This document shows, one piece after another, positions 7,236-14,351 of a stretch of 64,000 nucleotides of DNA. Position 1 is the first letter of the stretch, and each line of letters starts with the position of its first letter. The notes below the pieces were generated by a model, which worked only from the letters and a program-made list of their open reading frames with translations, was not told the DNA's origin and made no database searches. A program made the translations under genes and the position numbers. The DNA comes from Kitasatospora sp. GAS204B (lineage in GTDB: Bacteria > Actinomycetota > Actinomycetes > Streptomycetales > Streptomycetaceae). The DNA is taken from NCBI RefSeq assembly GCF_029892155.1, contig NZ_JARZAG010000037.1:1-64000 (forward strand). The letters are read 5' to 3'.

Positions 7236-8453
7236 TTACGGGTGGGTGGTGGCGGCCAGTTCGCGGACCTCGCGCGCCCACAGGCCGGGTAGGTCGCGGA
7301 CGTGCTGGTGCCGGGTCTGCGCGGTGGCGCAGAAGGTGGCGTGGCCGCCGTGCAGGAACAGAACGGTGGAGAACAGGTGGCCGTCGGCGAGCGGGGGCAG
7401 TGCGAGGCCGCCGGTGACCGGCGAGTTGTCGAAGGCGAGCGGGGTGGGGATGCCCAGCAGGGTGGCGCTGGCGAGGGCGTCGCCGGGAGAGACGACGGTC
7501 GAGGTGTGCTCCCACATCAGCTCAGGTGGCATGCGCTCCAGCAGCCGTCGGGTGCGGTCCCGGGGCAGGCAGCTGGTCTGTTCGGCGACGCGCGCCAGCC
7601 GCCGCTCGGCAGCGGGTTCGTCCACCGGCAGCAGCACCCGGGTGTAGCCGATCCGGTTGCCGCGGTCCTGGCGCTCGTGGCGCAGACGCAGGCTGAAGGG
7701 GACTCGCACGGGAACGGGTTGATCCCGCTGCGCGGGTGCCAGCCAGTTGCGCAGGGCCCCGGCGAGGGCGGCGAGGTAGACGTCGTTGAGCGAGGCCCCG
7801 GAGGCCCGGCTGACCGCGCGCAGCGCGTCGGCGGGAACGCCGGCCGCCGCCAGCAGGCGGCTGTCGCTGCGGGGCGGGGCGCTCGCCCCACGGCCGCTGG
7901 TGGGTGCGTCGCCGGCCGGGACGGCCGGGGCCCGTGCGTCGAGCAGGCGGCTGATCGTGTGGGCGACGGCCGCGCCGTCCTGGGCGGCGTGGTGGACCCG
8001 GTAGGCGAGCAGGTACTCGTCGTGGCGTCCGGTGTCGATCAGCCACAGGCCCCACCGGGGCCGGTCGGCCGGGACCGGCTGGTTGGCCATCAGCTCGGCG
8101 CAGTGGGCCGGATCGGCGGGGCCGTCGATGCGGTGCACGTGCTGGGCGGCGTCGAAGGCGTCGGCGCGGCGCCAGTGCTCCCGGCGGGCCGGGCCGTCCA
8201 GGTGCTCGGCGAGTACGGGCAGTTGGGGCAGGCGAGCGCGGACCAGGGCCGCGACCCGTCCGGGCGTGGGGGCGGGGCCGCGCAGCCGAAGGACGGCGCC
8301 GATGACGAAGCCGTCGTGCGGGCGCAGCCGTGCCCACTCCAGCATGCCCCGGTCCTGGCCGGCGTCGGGTTCCGCCGCCGGGTCGCTCTCCGCCATGTGC
8401 CGCACCGGGCTTCGGGCGTCGCTCACCGGGGCGGGCGCCTGCGCCTGGTTCAC
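7236..8453 (-). CDS. WS/DGAT-family acyltransferase
   Basis: 405 residues from a GTG at 8453 that has a clear aggagg ribosome-binding site 9 nt upstream. The condensation-type active site HHAAQDG (HHxxxDG) is at 154-160. The second family signature SLNDVYLAALAGAL is near 221-234, and a PVRVPFSLR block follows. These are features of bacterial wax ester synthase/diacylglycerol acyltransferases, which join an acyl thioester to an alcohol. It is slightly shorter than the usual 450-480 residues. First gene of a two-gene operon with the SDR, and divergent from the acyl-AMP ligase operon across a 300-bp gap. The acceptor alcohol is unknown; a terpene alcohol from the neighbouring operon is one option. 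Confidence 0.8.
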   Translation of the reverse strand: MNQAQAPAPVSDARSPVRHMAESDPAAEPDAGQDRGMLEWARLRPHDGFVIGAVLRLRGPAPTPGRVAALVRARLPQLPVLAEHLDGPARREHWRRADAFDAAQHVHRIDGPADPAHCAELMANQPVPADRPRWGLWLIDTGRHDEYLLAYRVHHAAQDGAAVAHTISRLLDARAPAVPAGDAPTSGRGASAPPRSDSRLLAAAGVPADALRAVSRASGASLNDVYLAALAGALRNWLAPAQRDQPVPVRVPFSLRLRHERQDRGNRIGYTRVLLPVDEPAAERRLARVAEQTSCLPRDRTRRLLERMPPELMWEHTSTVVSPGDALASATLLGIPTPLAFDNSPVTGGLALPPLADGHLFSTVLFLHGGHATFCATAQTRHQHVRDLPGLWAREVRELAATTHP

Positions 8454-8753
8454 CGCTGCTTCGCCTCCTGGGCCCTTCGGCAGACTCCGCCGCACCGCCG
8501 CGCGACGCAGGCTCTCTGTCAACCGAACGGTCCCGCGCCCGGTTTGGTTACGCCACGCCGGCTGACCACGCGTCGGCGCGCCAGTCAACTCCCCATCGCT
8601 CGAACGAGGGAAAGACCGCCCCGAATACACCCCTCGCCGCTCGCGCGGTTGCGCTGGGCTTCGGCGTTGCGATCAGCTTGCCCCGCAGCCGCGCACCTTG
8701 CCCCAGCCGGCCGCCCACCTCACCTCGGCTGCCCGGCGAAAGGGGCCCTCGGC
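8454..8753. promoter_or_regulatory. Divergent promoter region between the two lipid operons
   Basis: A 300-bp gap between the WS/DGAT gene (minus) and the acyl-AMP ligase gene (plus) must carry both promoters. Long frames cross it on both strands without recognisable protein sequence. I could not pick -10/-35 boxes with confidence. Confidence 0.45.
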
Positions 8754-10541
8754 ATGCGCGACCGGTCCGCTCGCGGCCTCGCTGCCCCGCCGCCGGGCGG
8801 GCAGTGGGAGTGGGAGCCGCTGCCTGCGGTGCTGACCGGCCACGCGGCACGGTGCCCGGACCGCCCGGCGCTCAGCTTCGTGGACTACAGCCGCGATCCG
8901 GACGGTACCTGGCGGACACTCACCTTCGCCGAGGTGGACCAGCGCGCGCGGGCGCTCGCCGCCGCCCTCGAATCCCGCTTTGTGCGCGGAGCGCGCGTCG
9001 CCCTGCTCTGTCCCCAGGGGCTGGAGTACGGCCTGGGGTTCCTGGCCTGCCTGTACGCCGGGATGATCGCGGTGCCGCTCTTCCCGCCGGAGGACTCCCG
9101 GCGCATCGCCCAGCTGACGGCCGTGCTCGCGGACGCCGACCCGGTGTGCCTGCTGACCGACAGCCGCCATGCCGACAGCTGCCAGGACCTGACTCACCGA
9201 CCGGTCGAGGTGTGGCCGGTCGACGAAGCCGAACCCCACCTCGCACCGCACTGGTCGCAGTACCGGGCCGACCCCGCGGAACCGGCCTACCTGCAGTACA
9301 CCTCCGGCTCCACCGGCCACCCTCGGGGCGCCGTCATCACCCACCAGAACCTGGTTGCCAGCACCCGGCAGGTCATCGACGGCTGCGGCCTGTCCTCCGA
9401 CACCCCCGTCGCGAGCTGGCTGCCGCTCTTCCACGACATGGGCCTGTCCATCGGCGTGCTCGCACCGATCCTCGCCGGCGCGCACCTCGCCCTCATGTCC
9501 CCCCTGGCCTTCGCCCAGCGTCCGCTGCGATGGCTGCGACTGCTCGACGCGCACCGCGCCCACTTCAGCGGCGCACCGAACTTCGCCTACGACCTGTGCG
9601 TACGCCGGATCCCGGAAACAGACCGCGACGGCCTGGACCTCAGCAGCGTCCGCGTGCTGACCAACGGCGCCGAACCGGTGCGCACCGGCACACTGCACCG
9701 CTTCACCGAGGCGTTCGCCGCCGGCGGGCTGGCCCCCGACACCCTCAAGCCCAGCTACGGTCTGGCCGAAGCCACCGTGCTGGTGGCGTGCAACCGTATC
9801 GGGCAACGCTGGACCGAACTGCGCCTGGACACCGAGGCGCTGGCCGCCGGCCAGGTGCGTGTCCTGAACGACCGCCAGGCACCGCCACGGCTTACCACGG
9901 TGGTGGGTTGCGGCAGGCCCGTCGGCCAGGACGTGCGGGTAGCGGACCCCGAGACCCGCGTCGAGCAGCCACCGGGAACCGTCGGCGAACTCTGGGTACG
10001 CGGCCCCAACACCGCGAACGGCTACTGGCGCCAACCCCAGGACTGCGCCAAGCTGTTCGACCAAGTCCTGAAGACCTCCGACGGCTTCGAGAACGGCTGG
10101 CTGCGCACCGGTGACCTGGGGTTCCTGCACGACGGCGAGCTCTTCGTCCTCGGCCGGATCAAAGACGTGATCATCATCAACGGCGCCAACCACACCCCCG
10201 GCGACATCGAGGACACCGTCGGCCGCGCGATCCCCGAAGCCGTTCCGGGCGCGGTGGCCGCCTTCGCGGTACCGGGCGACGACGGCGAGGGTGACCGGCT
10301 GGTCGTGCTGGTGGAGCTGGCCGCCGGCCCCCGCCATGCCCAGGACATCGGACTGCGCCGCCGGGTCATGGCCGCTGTCGGCGAGCACCACGGTGTCCGC
10401 CCTCACGACATCCTCGCGCTGCGGCGCGGCAGCCTGCCGCGCACCACCAGCGGCAAACTCAGGCGCGGTGACTGCCGCGACCGCTACCTCACCGACCGGT
10501 TCGCCCCGGCCGCGCCCACAGACACCAGGACGACCCCGTGA
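8754..10541 (+). CDS. Long-chain fatty acyl-AMP ligase (FadD32/FAAL type)
   Basis: 595 residues. The adenylation motif QYTSGSTGHPRG is at 181-192. SWLPLFHDMGL follows, as does the C-terminal GRIKDVIIINGANHTPGDIE hinge. The final TTSGKLRR carries the catalytic Lys. The LPLFHDMG block and NHTPGDIE are typical of fatty acyl-AMP ligases, which activate fatty acids and pass them to an acyl carrier protein rather than CoA. The stop overlaps the GTG of the following ACP gene (GTGA), so the ligase and its carrier are co-translated. The ATG at 8754 is preceded by aaagggg; the long upstream frame is not coding. Confidence 0.88.
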   Translation: MRDRSARGLAAPPPGGQWEWEPLPAVLTGHAARCPDRPALSFVDYSRDPDGTWRTLTFAEVDQRARALAAALESRFVRGARVALLCPQGLEYGLGFLACLYAGMIAVPLFPPEDSRRIAQLTAVLADADPVCLLTDSRHADSCQDLTHRPVEVWPVDEAEPHLAPHWSQYRADPAEPAYLQYTSGSTGHPRGAVITHQNLVASTRQVIDGCGLSSDTPVASWLPLFHDMGLSIGVLAPILAGAHLALMSPLAFAQRPLRWLRLLDAHRAHFSGAPNFAYDLCVRRIPETDRDGLDLSSVRVLTNGAEPVRTGTLHRFTEAFAAGGLAPDTLKPSYGLAEATVLVACNRIGQRWTELRLDTEALAAGQVRVLNDRQAPPRLTTVVGCGRPVGQDVRVADPETRVEQPPGTVGELWVRGPNTANGYWRQPQDCAKLFDQVLKTSDGFENGWLRTGDLGFLHDGELFVLGRIKDVIIINGANHTPGDIEDTVGRAIPEAVPGAVAAFAVPGDDGEGDRLVVLVELAAGPRHAQDIGLRRRVMAAVGEHHGVRPHDILALRRGSLPRTTSGKLRRGDCRDRYLTDRFAPAAPTDTRTTP

Positions 10542-10828
10542 CCCGAGCCCCCGCCCCTGCGGACGTCGCCGGCTGGCTGACCCTGCGCCTGGCCGCCCTG
10601 CTGGAGATCCCCGCCGAGGAGATCGAGCCGACCGTGCCCCTGGACGCCCTCGGCGTGTCCTCCCTGGAGGAGCAGATGCTCACCGCTGACCTGGAAGCCC
10701 GGTACGGACTGGCGCTTCCCCTCACGGACATGCGGCGCCACCCCACCATCGCCGCGCTCTCGGCCCACCTCGCCGGCCTGGCCGCCGCACACCAGCGCAA
10801 CGCCGAGGACTCCGTACCGCGCCCGTGA
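10538..10828 (+). CDS. Acyl carrier protein 1
   Basis: 96 residues, starting at a GTG that overlaps the ligase stop. It has the four-helix carrier layout. The phosphopantetheine site reads LGVSSLEE, so the usual D of DSL is Ser, but the modified Ser is kept. Probably accepts the acyl group from the upstream acyl-AMP ligase. Confidence 0.8.
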   Translation: MTRAPAPADVAGWLTLRLAALLEIPAEEIEPTVPLDALGVSSLEEQMLTADLEARYGLALPLTDMRRHPTIAALSAHLAGLAAAHQRNAEDSVPRP

Positions 10829-10897
10829 CCACAACCACCGCAGGCCCGGCCGCACCCCGGCCGGGCCGCGCCCACCCCGACGGACCGGAGAACCCCC

Positions 10898-11122
10898 GTG
10901 TACGACAGGATCGTTGAGCTGCTGTTCGAGATCGGGATCGACACCTCGCACGCCAGCCCGCAGACCACCTTCCGCGAGCTGGCGATGGACTCCCTCTCGA
11001 TGACCGAGCTGACCGTCATGCTCGCCGACGACACCAGCCCACTGCCCACCGGCTGGACCCTGGACACCACCCTGGCCGATGCCGCCGCACACCTCACCCC
11101 CTGCCCGACGACACCCCGGTGA
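10898..11122 (+). CDS. Acyl carrier protein 2
   Basis: 74 residues from a GTG with cggag 9 nt upstream. It has a canonical MDSLSMTEL phosphopantetheine site near residues 30-38. It is shorter than usual and unlike the first ACP, which suggests the two carriers hold different chains (for example starter and extender, or donor and product). It lies 69 bp after ACP1 and 78 bp before the ketosynthase. Confidence 0.75.
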   Translation: MYDRIVELLFEIGIDTSHASPQTTFRELAMDSLSMTELTVMLADDTSPLPTGWTLDTTLADAAAHLTPCPTTPR

Positions 11123-11200
11123 CGACGACGCCATGACCGGCCTGCCGGCACCCGAAACCCGGATCCACCCCCAGCACCCACGAGGCAGGACCGGAACGCG

Positions 11201-12424
11201 ATGAGCCGACCCGACATCGCCGTCACCGGACTCGGCATGCTCACCCCCGCAGGCATCGACGCGGCAGCCACCTGGCGAGGCGTCTGCGCCGGCGAGACGA
11301 CCGCCGCCACCTGCGACCAACTCGCAGGACTGCCCGTCGACTTCTGCTGCAGAGTGCCCGCCTTCGACGCGGCGCAGGCCCTCGGTCGGCGCATCGCGCA
11401 CCGCCTGGACCGCTCCACCCACCTCGCCCTGCTGGCCGCCCAGGAGGCACTGCGTGACGCCGCGCTCGACCCACTCGCCTGGGACGCCGCCCGGGTCGGA
11501 GTCGTCATCGGCAGTGGCCTGGGCGCCTCCCACACCTGGGAGAGCCAAGGCCGCGAACTCCACGAGCGCGGCCCAGGGCGCATCTCCCCGCTGCTGATCT
11601 CGATGATCGGACCCAGCACCCCGGCCAGCGAGATCGCCATGGCCTGCGGCGCCCACGGCCCCGCCCTGGCCACCGGCACCGCCTGCGCCTCCGGAGCGAC
11701 CGCGATCGCCGTCGCCCGCGACCTGCTCACCACCGGCCAGTGCGACATCGTGCTGGCCGGCGGCACCGAAGCATGCACCACACCCCTGATCACCACCGGC
11801 TTCGCCCAACTCGGCGCACTGTCGACCCGCCGCGACGACCCCGCCACCGCCTCCCGGCCCTTCGACCAGACCAGGGACGGCTTCGTACTGGCCGAGGCCG
11901 CCGCCGTCCTCGTGCTGGAGCGCGCCGAACACGCCGCAGCCCGCCGACACCCGCCCCGGGCGCTGCTCGCCGGATGCGGCTCCGCCACCGACGCCCACCA
12001 CCCCACCAGCCCCCACCCGCAGGGCCGCGGCATCAAGCAGGCCATCCGCACCGCGCTGGCCGACGCCGACCTCAACCCGCACGACGTGCGCTACGTCAAC
12101 GCCCATGGCACCGCCACCATCCAAGGCGACGCCGTCGAAGCCGACGCGATCAACGCCCTACTGCCGCACGGCCCGTCCGTCACCTCCACCAAAGGAGCCC
12201 TCGGCCACTCGCTGGGAGCGGCCGGCGCCGTCGAGGCCGCCCTGACCATCCTCAGCGTGCAGCACTCCCTGATCCCGCCCACCGCCAACCTCGACACCCC
12301 CGACCCGGCCTTCGACCTGAACCTGGTCACCAAGACCGCCACCCACGAACGCGTCAGCGCGGCACTCAGCACCTCCGTCGGCTTCGGCGGCCACAACGTG
12401 GTCCTGGCGTTCCGCAGTGCCTGA
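11201..12424 (+). CDS. Beta-ketoacyl-ACP synthase, FabF/KAS II type
   Basis: 407 residues with the complete Cys-His-His set: C162 in TACASGA, H302 in NAHGTAT and H336 in KGALGHSLGA (with K331). It is therefore likely active for decarboxylative Claisen condensation. It is the last gene of the ligase-ACP-ACP-KAS operon. No chain-length factor, ketoreductase or dehydratase is adjacent, so it probably performs a single condensation or borrows fatty-acid-synthase partners. Confidence 0.88.
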   Translation: MSRPDIAVTGLGMLTPAGIDAAATWRGVCAGETTAATCDQLAGLPVDFCCRVPAFDAAQALGRRIAHRLDRSTHLALLAAQEALRDAALDPLAWDAARVGVVIGSGLGASHTWESQGRELHERGPGRISPLLISMIGPSTPASEIAMACGAHGPALATGTACASGATAIAVARDLLTTGQCDIVLAGGTEACTTPLITTGFAQLGALSTRRDDPATASRPFDQTRDGFVLAEAAAVLVLERAEHAAARRHPPRALLAGCGSATDAHHPTSPHPQGRGIKQAIRTALADADLNPHDVRYVNAHGTATIQGDAVEADAINALLPHGPSVTSTKGALGHSLGAAGAVEAALTILSVQHSLIPPTANLDTPDPAFDLNLVTKTATHERVSAALSTSVGFGGHNVVLAFRSA

Positions 12425-12854
12425 TCAGGCGGCCGAACCCGCTACAAGCAGAGCCGGACCATCCCTGGAAGACGTCAACAGCCATCGGCACGGAGGGCGC
12501 CGGCGCGGCCTTCAAACGCCGAGCCGGCACCCCGTGGGCACCTACCGTCTTGCCCGGCGGAGGTGCCGCCCTCCAAGCGCCAGCGGATGCTGGCGTACTT
12601 CTCGGGCCCCCACTCGGGAGAGGTAGCCAGTTCGGCCTCCACTGCTCTCACGCCCGGGGCAAGTACCACGCGCCCACTGAGTGCAGCTGCTGGCCACCGG
12701 CAGTGGGCGGCATACCGGATACTCAGCGCCGCCGTGGACATCGGTTCGACTGGGACGACTCGGTCGGGTGATCTCCGGCGGGTGCGGCATGAAGGCAGGG
12801 CCTCCTGGCCAGCTCAGGGTTGGTGAGACCGAACGAGCTGCTCAGGAGGCCCTT
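12425..12854. other. Gap between the ketosynthase and the transposase remnants
   Basis: About 430 bp with no recognisable gene on either strand. Probably decayed sequence at the edge of the IS graveyard. Confidence 0.4.
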
Positions 12855-13527
12855 GTGTCGCAGTCTTGCGTTGCCGTGCCCGTGTCGTCCAACTCGGTTG
12901 CCCGGTCGTGTGACTGCCTCGCGCACCGGTTCGGGAATGCGGACGCCCGTGCGGACCGCGAGCCGCGATATCCGTCGGACGTGACGGACGCGGAGTGGGC
13001 ACTGAGCGCTACCACCGTGAATGGGCCAGAGCCGTTCTTTTCAGAGCTCTGCCGCTTGCCGGGCCTTGGTGCGGATGGCGGTGGCGCGCGACCACGCCAT
13101 CCCGACGCGTCCACCTGTCGACCCACCGGAAAGGCCCAGTTCAGCGGCCTGACCGGAGTTTTGACACCCCTCAGGGCCGTCGTGCGCAACGCGATGCCGG
13201 TGCCCGCCTGGCTGGAAGGCCGCAGCGGCCCGCCGGAAGGTTACTGCCACCGGCAACTGGTCGACGCTGTGCGCTACCTGGTCGCGGCCGCCATCGCGAC
13301 CAACTCCTCATGGATCGACCAGGTCGAGCGGTGGTTCGGCTTCCTGAGCGACCAGATGATCCGACGCGGCGCCCACAAGAACGTCCAGGCCCTCAAAGCC
13401 GACATCCGCGCATGGATCAAGGACTGGAACGAGAACCCCAAGCCGTTCACCTGGAACCAAAACCGCCGAAGAGATCCTGGACTCCCCCGCCCGCTTCTGG
13501 CGACGGATCTCTGGCGCAGGACACTAG
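12855..13527 (+). pseudogene. Mosaic of IS5- and IS630-type transposase remnants
   Basis: Three pieces follow one another. First is the N-terminus of an IS5-family transposase (YPSDVTDAEWAL, about 12968-13005). Then come ~170 bp of unrelated sequence. The IS5 N-terminus then resumes (MPVPAWLEGR, EGYCHRQLVDAVRYLVA, about 13191-13290). This runs directly into the C-terminus of an IS630-family transposase (SSWIDQVERWFGFLSDQMIR, then ADIRAWIKDWNENPKPF). The IS630 tail is frameshifted near 13459. In the shifted frame it continues TAEEILDSPARF and ends ISGAGH at the TAG at 13525-13527. None of the pieces can encode a working transposase. Confidence 0.7.
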
Positions 13528-14342
13528 CTGAGTGTGGTCAGCGCGTCGCGGGCGCAGGCGATCGCGGCGGACTCGGCAGTGGACTGAGGGACCGGGCGCA
13601 TGGCGTAGCCGGACATAGTGGTCGCCTCGTACATGATGGTGACCAGGGCATTGCGCTGCAGTACGACGAGGTTCACCTGACCAATGTCGGAGTCGGTGCT
13701 GTAGAAGATGGTGGCCTTGTCTCCGAGGCCGTTCACTGGACGGTCATCGACCAGCTCCTGGCCGGAGGCGGACAACATCGACCGGTCGGTGGCGAGCAGT
13801 TCCTGGTAGACGGAGTCGTTGTATGAGTCGAGCTGGGCGCCAACGAAGAGATCGGTGAGGCTGGTGTCGGGCATGCTGGACTGCCAAACCGCGCCCGAGG
13901 TCACGGCGCCCGGTTCGGCCTCGTGGGCCTGGCACTTCGCGCCGCTCACGTACGTGGTGACGGTGGCGGGGCGCAACAGCGAGCAGCCGTCGACCAGGTG
14001 GGTGTAGAGAGCCGTGGGGCTGCCCGTGGCGCTAACAGCGGGGCTCGTGGTGGAGGAGACGCTCGGGGGCGGAGCAGCGGGGCTCGTGGTGGAGGAGACG
14101 CTCGGGCGCGGAGCAGCAGAGCTGGCGGCGACCGTGGCTGGCGGGCTGGTGAGTGCCGCAGTCAGGCCGAGTACGAGCGCGACGCCACCGGCGCCGCCCG
14201 CCACGCCACCGAGCAACCACGTCCAACGTCGGGCGGGCCCGGCGGGCCGCAGGTCGGCCTGGTCGGGAAGGGTTGCCGGGGTCGGTGACACGGGCAGCGC
14301 CCGCGTGGCGGGAATCGCGGGCGGGGTATCTTCCATGTCCAT
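13524..14342 (-). CDS. Single-pass membrane protein downstream of the kinases
   Basis: 272 residues. A ~40-residue cytoplasmic N-terminus precedes a hydrophobic segment near 42-66. Next is a Ser/Thr/Pro linker that contains a 13-residue tandem repeat (PSVSSTTSPAAPP). The extracellular domain of ~160 residues has two Cys (CSLL, AKCQ) and resembles DUF3558-like sensor or lipoprotein domains only loosely. It starts 9 bp after the stop of the second kinase, with gtgagg 7 nt before the ATG, so it belongs to the kinase operon. It could be a kinase substrate or sensor. The stop overlaps the end of the IS630 remnant by a few bases. Confidence 0.7.
   Translation of the reverse strand: MDMEDTPPAIPATRALPVSPTPATLPDQADLRPAGPARRWTWLLGGVAGGAGGVALVLGLTAALTSPPATVAASSAAPRPSVSSTTSPAAPPPSVSSTTSPAVSATGSPTALYTHLVDGCSLLRPATVTTYVSGAKCQAHEAEPGAVTSGAVWQSSMPDTSLTDLFVGAQLDSYNDSVYQELLATDRSMLSASGQELVDDRPVNGLGDKATIFYSTDSDIGQVNLVVLQRNALVTIMYEATTMSGYAMRPVPQSTAESAAIACARDALTTLS
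14037..14112. repeat. 39-bp direct repeat in a linker
   Basis: Two copies of a ~31-bp identical block starting at 14037 and 14076 (period 39 bp). They encode the PSVSSTTSP linker of the membrane protein. Confidence 0.8.
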
Positions 14343-14351
14343 GGGCGGGCC

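Noticed and set aside
7302..8753. N-terminal extension of the acyl-AMP ligase frame by nearly 480 codons
   Set aside because: The extension lies antisense to the WS/DGAT gene and has no ligase or other domain; the ATG at 8754 gives a normal-length FAAL.
12855..13527. A functional insertion sequence
   Set aside because: The two transposase types are both truncated, one is frameshifted, and no paired terminal inverted repeats were found.
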